A model generated the notes under the pieces. The model was not told the DNA's origin, did not search any database, and saw only the letters and a program-made list of their open reading frames with translations. A stretch of 64,000 nt of DNA from a bacterium (GTDB lineage: Bacteria; Actinomycetota; Acidimicrobiia; Spongiisociales; Spongiisociaceae): the NCBI GenBank assembly GCA_028821265.1, contig JAPPGU010000036.1, forward strand, positions 100,113-164,112, written 5' to 3'. Positions 1-8,094 of this stretch are shown here, in pieces. The position numbers and the translations under genes are program-made. Position 1 is the stretch's first letter. Every line of letters begins with the position of its first letter.

Positions 1-67
1 GGTGATCGTGGTAGCGGATGTCCGCACGCAGGTCCGCGATCAGGACGGCCGGATCCCTCTCGCTCAT
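1..67 (-). CDS. ligA: NAD-dependent DNA ligase LigA, N-terminal fragment cut by the window edge
   Basis: Only 22 codons lie in the window. Translated from the ATG at 65-67 they read MSERDPAVLIADLRADIRYHD and then H. The helix followed by an R-Y/H-H-D pattern resembles the start of the LigA Ia domain, where NAD is bound before adenylation. The gene follows mnmA on the same strand with a gap of only 14 bases, so the two probably share a transcript. There is no strong ribosome-binding site in the short gap. The call rests on a short N-terminal match plus position; the sequence left of the window would settle it. Confidence 0.6.
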   Translation of the reverse strand, partial: MSERDPAVLIADLRADIRYHDH

Positions 68-81
68 GCCGTTCGCACCGG

Positions 82-1134
82 TCAGGCGGTGGCCCTGATG
101 ATTCCCCCGCCGACCACCTCATCGTCGAGGTAGAGAGCGAGGGTCTGTCCCCTCGCCAAGGCCTCCTGGGACTCGGCAAAACGCACGATCGCCACGCCGT
201 CCTCCAGCGAGACCTCGGCCGGTGCGGCCCGGCCGTGGGCTCGGTACTGTGCCAGCAGGGCGCCCGCAACCGGCCGGTCCACCCAGCTCATCTCCTCCAC
301 CGTCACCTCGTCCACCCCCAGGTCCGACCGGTCGCCCACGGTGACGACTCCGGCGTCGGGATCGATATCCGTCACGTAGAGGGGCTGGCCCACGGCCACT
401 CCGAGACCGCGGCGCTGGCCGATCGTGAAGTTGGTGATGCCGTGATGTACGCCGAGCAGCCGGCCATCCTGGTGGATGATCGGGCCCTGGGTCGGCGCCA
501 CGCCCTGTCCGGCGAGGAACTCGCGGTAGTTTCCCTGCCCGACGAAGCATATGTCCTGGCTGTCGGGCTTGCGTGCGGTACGCAACCCGAGGCGGTCCGC
601 CATGCTGCGGGTCTGGTCCTTGGTCAGATCGCCCACCGGGAAACAGAGCCGGGCCAGCTGGTCCTGACCCAACATCGACAGCACGTACGACTGGTCCTTG
701 TCGGGATCGACTCCCCGCCACAGGCGGTAGCGCCCGCCATCGGAGGTGACCCGGGCGTAGTGCCCGGTTACCACCACGTCGTAGTCGAGGGCGTCGGCAT
801 GGGCCAGGAGGCGTGAGAACTTGATCGTCCGATTGCACTCCACGCACGGATTGGGAGTACGACCCGTGAGGTAATCGTCGATGAAGCCGCCCACCACGCC
901 GGACATGAACTCCTCGGTGTAGTCCCAGACGTAATAGGGGATGTCGAGACGGGCCGCCACCCGGCGGGCGTCCTCGGCATCGGAGACGGTGCAGCATCCG
1001 GCGGTGGGCGCCTCGCCGTCGGGACCCTGCCAGAGCTTCATGGTCACACCCATGACCTCCCAGCCCTGTTCCTTCATCAAGGCGGCGGCAACAGAGGAGT
1101 CGACCCCGCCCGACATGGCCACCAACGCTCTCAT
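82..1134 (-). CDS. mnmA: tRNA-specific 2-thiouridylase MnmA
   Basis: MnmA adenylates U34 of the tRNAs for Lys, Glu and Gln and transfers sulfur to give 2-thiouridine; it is cytoplasmic. The protein is 350 aa, normal for the family. The PP-loop SGGVDSS lies at residues 8-14. The catalytic pair appears as Cys97 in NPCVECN and Cys196 in DICFVG. The ATG overlaps the TGA of the upstream cysteine desulfurase by four bases (ATGA), so the sulfur donor and the thiolase are translationally coupled. Start and end are well defined. Confidence 0.97.
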   Translation of the reverse strand: MRALVAMSGGVDSSVAAALMKEQGWEVMGVTMKLWQGPDGEAPTAGCCTVSDAEDARRVAARLDIPYYVWDYTEEFMSGVVGGFIDDYLTGRTPNPCVECNRTIKFSRLLAHADALDYDVVVTGHYARVTSDGGRYRLWRGVDPDKDQSYVLSMLGQDQLARLCFPVGDLTKDQTRSMADRLGLRTARKPDSQDICFVGQGNYREFLAGQGVAPTQGPIIHQDGRLLGVHHGITNFTIGQRRGLGVAVGQPLYVTDIDPDAGVVTVGDRSDLGVDEVTVEEMSWVDRPVAGALLAQYRAHGRAAPAEVSLEDGVAIVRFAESQEALARGQTLALYLDDEVVGGGIIRATA

Positions 1135-2264
1135 CGCAGGGCGCCTGCTTCGCCGGCGACCAGTCTGGCCGCGCGGGCTCCTTCACCTTCCCCGGTCGAC
1201 CACCCGAACGAGAACCGGAGGCACTCCCTGGCCAGGGCGGGGCTCATGCCCATGGCCTCGAGCACGTGGGAGACCGCGGCCGCGCCCGATTGGCAGGCGG
1301 AGGCCGCCGACGCGGCCAGCCCGGCCCGGTCGAGCCGGACGAGCAGCATCTCGTTGCGAACACCGGGAATGCGGACGTGGGCGGTCTGGACCATCCGGGG
1401 TGCGCCGGCACCGGTGACGACCAGGTCCGGCATCAGCTCGTTCAACGTGGATTCGAAGGCGTCGCGTTCGCCCATGACCCGGGCGCCGAAGGCACCCCGC
1501 TCTTCCTCAAGAGCGGCCATGGCCGCCGCCATCCCGACCACGGCCATCACGTTATGGGTGCCGGAGCGCCGGCCCAGCTCCTGCCCGCCACCATGGACCA
1601 GGGGAACGAGGGGCGTTCCGGACCGGACGTAGAGAAGGCCAACGCCCTTGGGACCTCCGAACTTGTGCGCGGCGAGAGACAACAGGTCGACACCCAGAAC
1701 GTCCACATCCACCCGTTCCGACACGTACCCCTGCACGGCATCGGTGTGGACGATGGCCGCGGGATGGGCCGCCTTGACCCCTGTCACCACCTCCTCGACC
1801 GGCAACCGCACGCCGGTTTCGTTGTTGCCCATCATGATCGAGACCACCGCGGTGTCCGCTGACACATGGGAGGCGACCTCGGCCGGGTCGACGAGGCCAT
1901 CGGCGGTCACCTTCGCGTAGCTGACCACGGATCCGAAGGAGCTGCAGTGCTCGGCGCTCATGAGGACGGCGTCGTGTTCCGTGGGCGACGTGACGATGGC
2001 GCCGCGGCGGCTGCCCGCGAACGCCCTGCCCTTGATGGCCAGGTTGTCGGCCTCCGATCCACCCCCTGTGAACACGATCTCGCTCGGGTCGGCATTGATG
2101 AGCGAGGCTGCCAGGTCGCGGGAATCCTCGAGGGCGTTCTTGGCGCTCCGGGAGATGGCGTGGCTCCCTGACGGATTGCCGTAGACGTCGAGACGGAAAG
2201 GTTCCATCGCGGCCCACACCTCGGGTCGCAGGGGGGAGGAGGCGGCATGGTCCAGGTAGAGCAT
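1131..2264 (-). CDS. Cysteine desulfurase (NifS/IscS class), probable sulfur donor for MnmA
   Basis: A PLP enzyme that converts cysteine to alanine and passes persulfide sulfur to acceptors. I chose the ATG at 2262-2264, giving 377 aa, because the family begins with the YLDHAA motif; an upstream in-frame start would only add a basic leader. The PLP lysine is Lys201 in the AAHKFGG motif, and the persulfide cysteine is Cys324 in SASACQSG. It overlaps mnmA by four bases, so thiolation of tRNA is its likeliest job. Mrp, ErpA and an Nfu-type protein nearby leave room for a role in Fe-S assembly. IscS versus NifS naming cannot be settled here. Confidence 0.93.
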   Translation of the reverse strand: MLYLDHAASSPLRPEVWAAMEPFRLDVYGNPSGSHAISRSAKNALEDSRDLAASLINADPSEIVFTGGGSEADNLAIKGRAFAGSRRGAIVTSPTEHDAVLMSAEHCSSFGSVVSYAKVTADGLVDPAEVASHVSADTAVVSIMMGNNETGVRLPVEEVVTGVKAAHPAAIVHTDAVQGYVSERVDVDVLGVDLLSLAAHKFGGPKGVGLLYVRSGTPLVPLVHGGGQELGRRSGTHNVMAVVGMAAAMAALEEERGAFGARVMGERDAFESTLNELMPDLVVTGAGAPRMVQTAHVRIPGVRNEMLLVRLDRAGLAASAASACQSGAAAVSHVLEAMGMSPALARECLRFSFGWSTGEGEGARAARLVAGEAGALR

Positions 2265-2347
2265 GGTGGGAATTGTGCCACGACCGGAGCGGAACACGGC
2301 ACCACCCCGGAGGTATTCGGGTAAATCGAGCCGGACGGGCGGCGTTC

Positions 2348-2450
2348 TAGGAGTGTGCTGAAAAACGTCCAGTTGGCCGGGGAGCCGGTTACAGGATCCG
2401 GTTCAACGCGTGCGGGCCAACCCATCCCCGGCTTTTTCAGCATGCTCCTA
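2348..2450. repeat. Family 1 hairpin repeat, copy 1
   Basis: A 103 bp imperfect inverted repeat. The left arm begins TAGGAGTGTGCTGAAAAA; the reverse complement of the right arm begins TAGGAGCATGCTGAAAAA. The two differences still allow G-T pairing. A second pair of arms, TTGGCC/GGCCAA, continues the stem inwards. It lies between mrp and the cysteine desulfurase gene, both on the minus strand, and its right-end TAG (2448-2450) is the stop codon of mrp. It has no coding content. Four more copies occur in the window. Confidence 0.9.
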
Positions 2451-3587
2451 CGAGGAGAGCGCCGCCATCAGCTTGGCGATCCGACCCGTGCAGGTCTCGG
2501 CCTCGGCCGGGGGGACCAGTTCGAGCAGCCTTCCGGCCACTTCCGTGAAGACCCGGGCCGCAGGACCATCTGGTCTGACGACCACCACCGGCTCGCCCCG
2601 GTCGGTCCCGGCGCCCAGGGCCGGATCCAGGGGGATCGCTCCGATGAGGGGAACGTTCAGCGAGTCCGCCAGCGCTTCTCCCCCACCTCGGCCGAACAGC
2701 TCGAAGCGCTGCCCGTCCGGAGTCTCGAAGTAGGACATGTTCTCGATCACCGCCACCACCGGCATGGCGGAGCGGCGAGCCATGTCTGCCACCCTGATCG
2801 CCACCTTCTGGGCAGTCAGGGAAGGAGTGGTCACCACGACCATCTCCGACTGGGGAAGCAGGCGTGACAGCGCCATCTGGACGTCGCCGGTGCCGGGCGG
2901 CAGATCGATGACCAGGTAGTCGAGCTTGCCCCAGGCGACCTGCTGGAGGAACTGCTCCAGCGCCTTGGAGAGCATCAAGCCCCTCCACATGAGGGCGGTC
3001 TCCTCCGACTCGATGATCAGGCCGGTGGACACCACCTCGATGCCGTACGCCTCAACCGGTTGCATGAGCCTGGTAGCCGGGTCGGCCTCGATCCGGGCGT
3101 CGGTCCCCAGCATCCTCGGGATCGAGAACCCCCAGATATCGGCATCGAGCAACCCGACCCGGTAACCCACCCGGCCGAGCGCCAGGGCCAGATTGACGGA
3201 GACCGAACTCTTGCCGACCCCGCCCTTGCCGCTCCCGACCGCGATCGTCCTGGTGGTGGGCGGCACGCGGGTGGGTGCTGCGTTCTCCCGGGCGCGGCGG
3301 CGAGCCACCTCCATCAGCTCCGAGCGTTGTTTCCGGGTCATGGCCCGGGTCTCGACCACCACCCTTCGCACTCCGGGGATGGCCTCGATCCTGCGGACGG
3401 TGTCGTTCTCGATCTGGCCCCGCATCGGGCACTCGGCGATGGTCAGAGCCAGACCGATGGTCACGACGCCTTCGTCGAGCACGACCTCGCGCACCATCCC
3501 CAGATCGACCACGTCCGAACCCAGTTCAGGGTCCATCACCCCTCGTAGGGCCTCCATGATCCGGTCTTCGGTCAGGGGATGTGGCAT
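2448..3587 (-). CDS. mrp: Mrp/NBP35-family ATPase, Fe-S cluster carrier
   Basis: Mrp/ApbC proteins are soluble P-loop ATPases that carry and deliver Fe-S clusters. The ATG at 3585-3587 gives 379 aa and is preceded by GGAGA. An N-terminal MIP18/DUF59 domain (about residues 5-80) is followed by the deviant Walker A GSGKGGVGKSS at 118-128 and DLPPGTGD. The usual CxxC after ENMSYF is replaced by ETPDGQR; to my memory actinobacterial Mrp proteins often lack it. The stop codon TAG is the end of a family 1 repeat. It is divergent from erpA. Confidence 0.93.
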   Translation of the reverse strand: MPHPLTEDRIMEALRGVMDPELGSDVVDLGMVREVVLDEGVVTIGLALTIAECPMRGQIENDTVRRIEAIPGVRRVVVETRAMTRKQRSELMEVARRRARENAAPTRVPPTTRTIAVGSGKGGVGKSSVSVNLALALGRVGYRVGLLDADIWGFSIPRMLGTDARIEADPATRLMQPVEAYGIEVVSTGLIIESEETALMWRGLMLSKALEQFLQQVAWGKLDYLVIDLPPGTGDVQMALSRLLPQSEMVVVTTPSLTAQKVAIRVADMARRSAMPVVAVIENMSYFETPDGQRFELFGRGGGEALADSLNVPLIGAIPLDPALGAGTDRGEPVVVVRPDGPAARVFTEVAGRLLELVPPAEAETCTGRIAKLMAALSS

Positions 3588-3759
3588 GGTCGTCTCCGCG
3601 CATCCGTCGGATCGACCCACCTTATCGGCATATCGCAGTTGTCGGCACGCCGGCTCTCCCCGACCTTCGCCGGCGAACCGGATCACGGAGGGCAACACCG
3701 CGCCGCACAGATTCGCCCACTTCCTGCGTCCGATCTCACGGTTGGTTGCCGGCCGCTTG

Positions 3760-3765
3760 TATAAT
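3760..3765 (+). promoter_or_regulatory. Putative -10 element (TATAAT) of the erpA promoter
   Basis: A consensus TATAAT preceded by TG-like bases (TTGTATAATG) stands out in the GC-rich 235 bp between mrp and erpA. No -35 at ideal spacing is seen, so it would act as an extended -10. It would give a leader of about 50 bases before the erpA ATG. Confidence 0.5.
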
Positions 3766-3773
3766 GCCTGGGC

Positions 3774-3799
3774 CGGGCCAATTCCTCGGAATGGCCCGG
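3774..3799 (+). other. Stem-loop in the erpA 5' leader
   Basis: CCGGGCCAATTCC pairs with GGAATGGCCCGG across a four-base loop, with one bulged A. It begins about eight bases after the putative -10 box and ends 23 bases before the erpA start, so it would form near the 5' end of the transcript. It may stabilise the mRNA or take part in control; no known RNA family is recognised. Confidence 0.45.
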
Positions 3800-3822
3800 G
3801 ACGGTCGATCGGGAGTGCCCGG

Positions 3823-4185
3823 ATGGAACAGCTCGTCAACATCACCACGCGCCGACCGATGAGGGCGGTCACTCTGACCGACGGAGCGGTTGCCAAGGTG
3901 CGTGAGCTGCTGGTCTCCGAGGGGGACCCGGCCCTCGCCCTACGCATGGCCGTCCGCCCCGGAGGATGCTCCGGATTCTCGTACGAGATGTTCTTCGACT
4001 CCGATAGGTCCGACGCCGACGTCGTCGAGGAGTTCGAAGGCGTCGACGTGCTGGTGGACCGCCAGAGCGTGGACCTGCTGCGCGGCTCGACCCTGGACTA
4101 CCAGGACGGCCTCATGGGGGCGGGCTTCGCCATCAACAACCCGAACGTCAGCAGGTCGTGCGGCTGCGGGAATAGCTTTAGCTAG
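3823..4185 (+). CDS. erpA: ErpA/IscA-type (HesB family) iron-sulfur insertion protein
   Basis: A-type carriers hand Fe-S clusters to apo-enzymes. The protein is 120 aa with the three family cysteines: Cys49 in GGCSGF, and Cys113 and Cys115 in the C-terminal SCGCG. The ATG at 3823 has GGGAG seven bases upstream; a later ATG at 3859 would remove part of the first strand. It is divergent from mrp, so Fe-S functions cluster here. The TAG stop opens a short heptamer tandem array. ErpA rather than IscA is chosen because no isc operon is visible, and it is not certain. Confidence 0.92.
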   Translation: MEQLVNITTRRPMRAVTLTDGAVAKVRELLVSEGDPALALRMAVRPGGCSGFSYEMFFDSDRSDADVVEEFEGVDVLVDRQSVDLLRGSTLDYQDGLMGAGFAINNPNVSRSCGCGNSFS

Positions 4186-4202
4186 TTGCTAGTCGCTAGT
4201 TG
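4182..4202. repeat. Heptamer tandem array (CTAGTTG type), 3 units
   Basis: Three consecutive 7-mers: CTAGTTG, CTAGTCG, CTAGTTG. The TAG at 4183-4185 is the erpA stop codon. The period and first-unit sequence match the six-unit array at 16986-17027. Confidence 0.75.
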
Positions 4203-4311
4203 TCGATGATAACGAGCCGAATGCTGCGAGTTCGTGGGGTGCCGTGGTCGAGTGCCCGAGATCGCCACCCGGCGCGGTAGCCTCTGAGCCTCAGGCTACG
4301 GAGGCATCGCT

Positions 4312-4704
4312 ATGGCAAAGAGGACTCTTGAAACCCCCAGCGCCCCACCCGCCATCGGTCCGTACACGGTGGCGATCGAGGCTGCCGGCCTGGTGTTCCT
4401 ATCGGGTCAGGTGGCGCTCGTGCCGGAAGGTGGGCGAGAGGACGGTGACAGCTCTGCGCAGACCCGCCAGGTCATGAACAACATCGGCGCCATGCTGGGC
4501 GACATCGGCCTCGGTTACGGCGACATCGTCAAAACCACCATCTTCATGGTTGACATCGGGGACTACGCAGCTATCAACGAGGTGTACGCCGAGTACTTCG
4601 ATGCCGATCCCCCGGCCCGGTCCGCAGTGCAGGTGTCCGCCCTGCCGGGCGGGTTCCGCGTCGAGATAGAGATCGTGGCCGCCCGGAGCGGGAACCTGGG
4701 CTAA
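4312..4704 (+). CDS. ridA: RidA/YjgF-family enamine/imine deaminase
   Basis: RidA hydrolyses reactive 2-aminoacrylate-type enamines released by PLP enzymes, protecting transaminases and related targets. The 130 aa protein shows the family pattern AIGPY near the N-terminus, FLSGQV, and the C-terminal EIEIVA with a conserved Arg in the PARSAVQV segment. ACGGAGG precedes the ATG. It lies ten bases upstream of a methyltransferase gene, with which it is probably co-transcribed. Some subfamilies act on other substrates, so the exact reaction is open. Confidence 0.9.
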   Translation: MAKRTLETPSAPPAIGPYTVAIEAAGLVFLSGQVALVPEGGREDGDSSAQTRQVMNNIGAMLGDIGLGYGDIVKTTIFMVDIGDYAAINEVYAEYFDADPPARSAVQVSALPGGFRVEIEIVAARSGNLG

Positions 4705-4714
4705 GGCCGGTTCC

Positions 4715-5395
4715 ATGCTGCCGGCAGGCGATGCCGAGGCCTCGGGACATGTGCGACCCGCCTCCTATCACGAGAGCGGCACCGTAGAGGCCTGGAACGA
4801 GCGGTACGCGACCCGGGGCATGGTTTGGGGAACCGAACCCAACCGGTTCCTGGCCGATTACGCGACCGGGCTCACCCCTCGCCGGGTTCTCGACCTCGGG
4901 TGCGGGCAGGGACGCAACGCGGTGTGGCTGGCCACCCAAGGCCATCGGGTCACCGGGATAGACCTATCCCCGGTGGCCATCGAGCAGGCCCGCCGGTTGG
5001 CGGCCGACCACGCGGTGGAGGTGATCTTCGAGGTGGCGAGCGTGGTGGAGGACTGGACGCCGCCTCCGGATGCCTTCGACCTGGTCGTTCTGTCGTACCT
5101 GCAGCTCCCGTCACATGACCGCCGGGTGGCTCATGCCAAGGCCACTGAGGCCCTCGCCCCCGGGGGGACGGTCTGGCTGATCGCCCACCACTCCGACAAC
5201 ATCACGGCCGGGGTGGGAGGGCCCCCGTATCCGGAAGTGCTGTTCAACGAGAGAGCACTCGCCGGCGACTTCGTCGACCTGGATCTCCTGAGGAACGAGA
5301 AGGTATTCCGCGATGTGGAGGGCGAGGACGGCCTGGTGCGGATAGCCCACGACATACTCCTGGTGGCCGTCAAACCCGCAGAACCGGACGGATGA
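4715..5395 (+). CDS. Class I SAM-dependent methyltransferase, TehB-like
   Basis: 226 aa with a Rossmann-type methyltransferase core. Motif I is LDLGCGQG at residues 59-66, an acidic GIDLSP follows, and a post-motif DLVVLSYLQLP lies where family members line the pocket. The AWNERYATRGMVWGTEPN start is typical of TehB/UbiE-like small-molecule methyltransferases. The substrate cannot be read from the sequence. The ATG at 4715 has AAGG about nine bases upstream. It probably forms a two-gene unit with ridA. Confidence 0.85.
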   Translation: MLPAGDAEASGHVRPASYHESGTVEAWNERYATRGMVWGTEPNRFLADYATGLTPRRVLDLGCGQGRNAVWLATQGHRVTGIDLSPVAIEQARRLAADHAVEVIFEVASVVEDWTPPPDAFDLVVLSYLQLPSHDRRVAHAKATEALAPGGTVWLIAHHSDNITAGVGGPPYPEVLFNERALAGDFVDLDLLRNEKVFRDVEGEDGLVRIAHDILLVAVKPAEPDG

Positions 5396-5465
5396 ACCGG
5401 GTCGCGGTGGATCCGGCGCCATCGCGCATCAAATAGGCCGCGGCCACGCCGGATCGGCATACGAC

Positions 5466-5510
5466 CGGAACGCGAATGCGTTTCCGATTCAGGCTCGGGC
5501 GGACTAGCCT
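5466..5510 (+). promoter_or_regulatory. Putative glnII promoter with an overlapping inverted repeat
   Basis: TTCCGA at 5482-5487 and TAGCCT (TAnnnT type) at 5505-5510 are 17 bases apart. Overlapping the -35 is an inverted repeat, CGGAACGC then GAAT then GCGTTTCCG (5466-5486), which could be an operator for a nitrogen regulator. The leader to the glnII ATG would be about 115 bases. Neither the promoter nor the operator is confirmed. Confidence 0.35.
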
Positions 5511-5629
5511 TGCCACGCCACGCCCCGAGATGCCGGGGGTGCGATGATCGCACTGGGGTTGAGGCGGCCACTCGCCAAGCGGTCTGCTCACCGCGGCATG
5601 GGGGATTCCGTTGATGAGAGGATGCTCGT

Positions 5630-6658
5630 ATGGCATACAGGGCTATGTACATCTGGTCGGACGGGACCGAGCCGACCCCGCTCCTGCGGTCGAAGACCAA
5701 CGTGCTCAAGGACGGCGAAGAGCCGGGCATCTGGGGCTTCGACGGATCAAGCACCAACCAGGCGCCCGGAGGCGACTCGGATGTGGTGCTCAGGCCGGTG
5801 AAGACCGTTCCCGACCCGATCAGGGGCGGCGACGACATTCTCGTGCTCTCCGAGTGCCTGACGCCCGACCTCGAACCCCACCCCACCAATACCCGGGCCG
5901 CCTGCGTGGCAGCCTACGAGAAGTACGCCGACTTCAACCCGATCTTCGGATTGGAGCAGGAATACACCTTCATCACGATGATGGATCCGACGGCCAGCCA
6001 GTACTACGGACCCCCGCCGGGGTTCCCGCTCGGCGGGTATCCGGCCCCCCAGGGCCCGTACTACTGCTCCGTGGGCGCCAATCGCGCCTTCGGGAGGCCC
6101 GTGGTGGATGCGCACAGCCAGGCCTGCATCGACGCCGGCCTGTCGATCGAGGGCACCAACGCCGAAGTGATGCCGGGGCAGTGGGAATACCAGATCGGGC
6201 CGCTGCCGCCCGTCGAGGTATCCGACCAGATCCTGATCGCCCGCTGGATGATCGAGCGGATCGCCGAGGACTACGGCCTCCAGGTGACCCTGCATCCGAA
6301 GCCGGTACTGGGTGACTGGAACGGCGCCGGATGCCACACCAACGTCTCGACCCGCCAGATGATGGAGAGCTACGACGCCGTGATCGCCGCTTGCGAGGCT
6401 CTGGGCGCCAACGCGGAGGAGCACGTCAAGAACTACGGCGCCGACATCGAGATGCGGTTGACCGGGGCGCACGAGACCCAGCGCTACGACCAGTTCAACT
6501 ATGACGTGTCCGACCGGGGCGCATCGGTGAGGATCCCCTGGACCACCTACAAGAACCAGAAGGGCTACATCGAGGATCGCCGTCCCAACTCGAACTGCGA
6601 TCCCTACGTGGTTACCCGCCTGATCATGGAGACCATCTGCGGAGCGGCCTCCTCCTGA
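5630..6658 (+). CDS. glnII: Glutamine synthetase, GSII (eukaryote-like) type
   Basis: GSII makes glutamine from glutamate, ammonia and ATP as a decamer, without the adenylylation control of GSI. The 342 aa length fits GSII rather than the roughly 470 aa GSI. Diagnostic segments are FDGSSTNQAPG, GLEQEYTF (metal and glutamate ligands), GTNAEVMPGQWEYQIG, GAGCHTNVST and YIEDRRPNSNCDPY. GAGAGG lies upstream of the ATG. It stands alone between its own promoter candidate and a strong terminator. GSII in bacteria is known from actinobacteria and rhizobia. Confidence 0.96.
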   Translation: MAYRAMYIWSDGTEPTPLLRSKTNVLKDGEEPGIWGFDGSSTNQAPGGDSDVVLRPVKTVPDPIRGGDDILVLSECLTPDLEPHPTNTRAACVAAYEKYADFNPIFGLEQEYTFITMMDPTASQYYGPPPGFPLGGYPAPQGPYYCSVGANRAFGRPVVDAHSQACIDAGLSIEGTNAEVMPGQWEYQIGPLPPVEVSDQILIARWMIERIAEDYGLQVTLHPKPVLGDWNGAGCHTNVSTRQMMESYDAVIAACEALGANAEEHVKNYGADIEMRLTGAHETQRYDQFNYDVSDRGASVRIPWTTYKNQKGYIEDRRPNSNCDPYVVTRLIMETICGAASS

Positions 6659-6679
6659 ACCAACCGACCCTGTGGTCTG

Positions 6680-6722
6680 AGGCCCGATGCGTGCAGCAAT
6701 GCGCGCATCGGGCCTTTACTCT
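6680..6722 (+). terminator. Rho-independent terminator of glnII
   Basis: A perfect 11 bp stem, GGCCCGATGCG at 6681-6691 with CGCATCGGGCC at 6704-6714, is followed by the T-rich TTTACTCTTT. It begins about 20 bases after the glnII stop codon. It is the clearest intrinsic terminator in the window. Confidence 0.88.
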
Positions 6723-6751
6723 TTCGCACCCTCGCCGGCGGCCGGTAAGGC

Positions 6752-7087
6752 CTACTCGCGGGAGCCGACCTTCTCTCTCTCCTTGCCCGGTATTCCGATC
6801 AGCGCGCCGGTCAGCAGACCGACGTCCCTGACCAACTGGAGTAGCAAAGCGCCGTGCCTCTCCAGGCGCTCATCCTGTCGGTCCAGCCGCCCGTCCTGCC
6901 GGTCGAACCGCTCATCCTGCTTGGCGAAGCCTTCCCTGATCGCCGCATCTTGGCGGTCGAAGCGCTCGTTGGTAAGGGCCTTGAACTCATCGAGGCTTCT
7001 CTCGATGCTTCGGGCCAGCACGAACACGACCCGCCAGAAGAAAGCGACCGAGATGCCGAACAATCCGACGACCACTGCATAGTCCAT
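6752..7087 (-). CDS. Small membrane-anchored coiled-coil protein with RQD repeats, function unknown
   Basis: I do not recognise a named family. With the ATG at 7085-7087, chosen because GGAG lies nine bases upstream, it has 111 aa. One N-terminal membrane helix (about residues 3-22, AVVVGLFGISVAFFW) is followed by a charged coiled coil. Its heptads repeat F/L-D-R-Q-D (FDRQDA, KQDERFD, RQDGRLD, RQDERLE), and a hydrophobic Gly-rich tail follows. Such proteins can be small scaffolds at the membrane. It stands alone with no operon partner. An upstream ATG at 7102 would add five residues. Confidence 0.65.
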   Translation of the reverse strand: MDYAVVVGLFGISVAFFWRVVFVLARSIERSLDEFKALTNERFDRQDAAIREGFAKQDERFDRQDGRLDRQDERLERHGALLLQLVRDVGLLTGALIGIPGKEREKVGSRE

Positions 7088-7281
7088 ATTGCTTAACTCC
7101 ATTGCTGCCAGTGTAGCCCAGAGCACGGGATGGATGTTGAGCTACACACCCTGCTTCTAGTCATCCCACACTCCATATATCGCTATCCGATGATGGTTTC
7201 AAGGGGGCTGGTCGGCGAAGCCTCAGTAGTAGCCAGCGTGTCGGGACAGGCAAGGAGTCATCGGGAACGTGCCCGGAACTG

Positions 7282-7944
7282 TCAGGCGGCGCCGAAGCCC
7301 TGCCGGACGATCTCGCTGATCTGGTCGACCTGTTGTTCGAAGCTGGCCGCTGCGGCCCGGAACTCCACCATGGCCGCTCGGCGGTCCTCGCCGGTGTCGG
7401 GCGCTCTCAATCCGGTCAGGGCGGCGGCTGCTGCTTCTGCGACTGCGGCCGCCGACTCGTAGACCCGCTGGTGAGCGTCGGTCAACCCGGCCACGTCCTC
7501 TGGGGGCCGGTGGAGCTCCACCGCCTCGCTGAAGACCACGGCGCGCTCGGAGGCAGCGACCATGCCGGCCTCCGTCTCGGCGAAGGTAACACCGGTCTCA
7601 TCCCGGTTCTCCCAGGCGTCGTTGACAGCGTTCAACTCCTCGACCAGCGCCGCCAGCGCCGTCTTGTCCTCGGCCAGGTTGGTGAGGTACACCTCGATCT
7701 CGGGCGGCAGGAGGGTCGTAGGAGTGGTGTCTTCGGTCGTCTCGGTCCCGCCATCACCGGCGGATGTGTCCTCAACGGCCGCCGAGGTTGCGGTCGTGGG
7801 CCGAGTAGTGCCCGTTGCACCGGAAGTAATCTCGACGGCAGGCGGCTCCAGACGGTTCACCCAGACCCAGGTGAACAGGATCATTCCCAGCACTACCAAG
7901 GGCAATACCCACCGGCCGGGCCTGGGGTCGGGGTTGGACACCAT
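7282..7944 (-). CDS. Membrane-anchored protein with Thr-rich linker and helical domain, function unknown
   Basis: The ATG at 7942-7944 gives 220 aa. One membrane helix (about residues 12-30, WVLPLVVLGMILFTWVW) anchors a Thr/Ser/Glu-rich linker (about 37-80). An Ala-rich helical domain of about 135 residues follows, probably outside the membrane. A TAnnnT box 9-14 bases upstream and the lack of a ribosome-binding site suggest a leaderless transcript. The helical part loosely resembles four-helix sensor or DUF domains, but no family is recognised. It is divergent from another single-helix anchored protein gene. Confidence 0.7.
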   Translation of the reverse strand: MVSNPDPRPGRWVLPLVVLGMILFTWVWVNRLEPPAVEITSGATGTTRPTTATSAAVEDTSAGDGGTETTEDTTPTTLLPPEIEVYLTNLAEDKTALAALVEELNAVNDAWENRDETGVTFAETEAGMVAASERAVVFSEAVELHRPPEDVAGLTDAHQRVYESAAAVAEAAAAALTGLRAPDTGEDRRAAMVEFRAAAASFEQQVDQISEIVRQGFGAA

Positions 7945-7952
7945 AGCGAACA

Positions 7953-7958
7953 ACGTTA
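7953..7958 (-). promoter_or_regulatory. Putative -10 box for a leaderless transcript
   Basis: TAACGT (TAnnnT) on the minus strand, with eight bases between it and the ATG of the anchored protein at 7944. That spacing puts the expected transcription start at or next to the start codon. Confidence 0.35.
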
Positions 7959-8094
7959 GTCCGCACGCGACCGGTTTCCCGGTTATCCCTGGCCAGCGGG
8001 TTGTCCGGCGGGGCTGTTAAAGCGGGGATGTGCGGGGTATGTTGTCCGCACGCGCGATGTTCGCCGGCACCGGGAGGAACGAAAGGGTCAGCCC

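Noticed and set aside
119..1186. Long open frames in the other five frames across mnmA and similar genes
   Set aside because: GC-rich coding DNA gives long shadow frames; these show Arg/Gly/Pro-rich composition with no family motif.
2348..2450. Family 1 hairpins as simple rho-independent terminators
   Set aside because: The A/T runs lie inside the arms rather than after a GC stem, and copies 1 and 3 sit between genes read in the same direction, in the case of copy 3 within a likely operon. A role in termination is not excluded but the layout is not standard.
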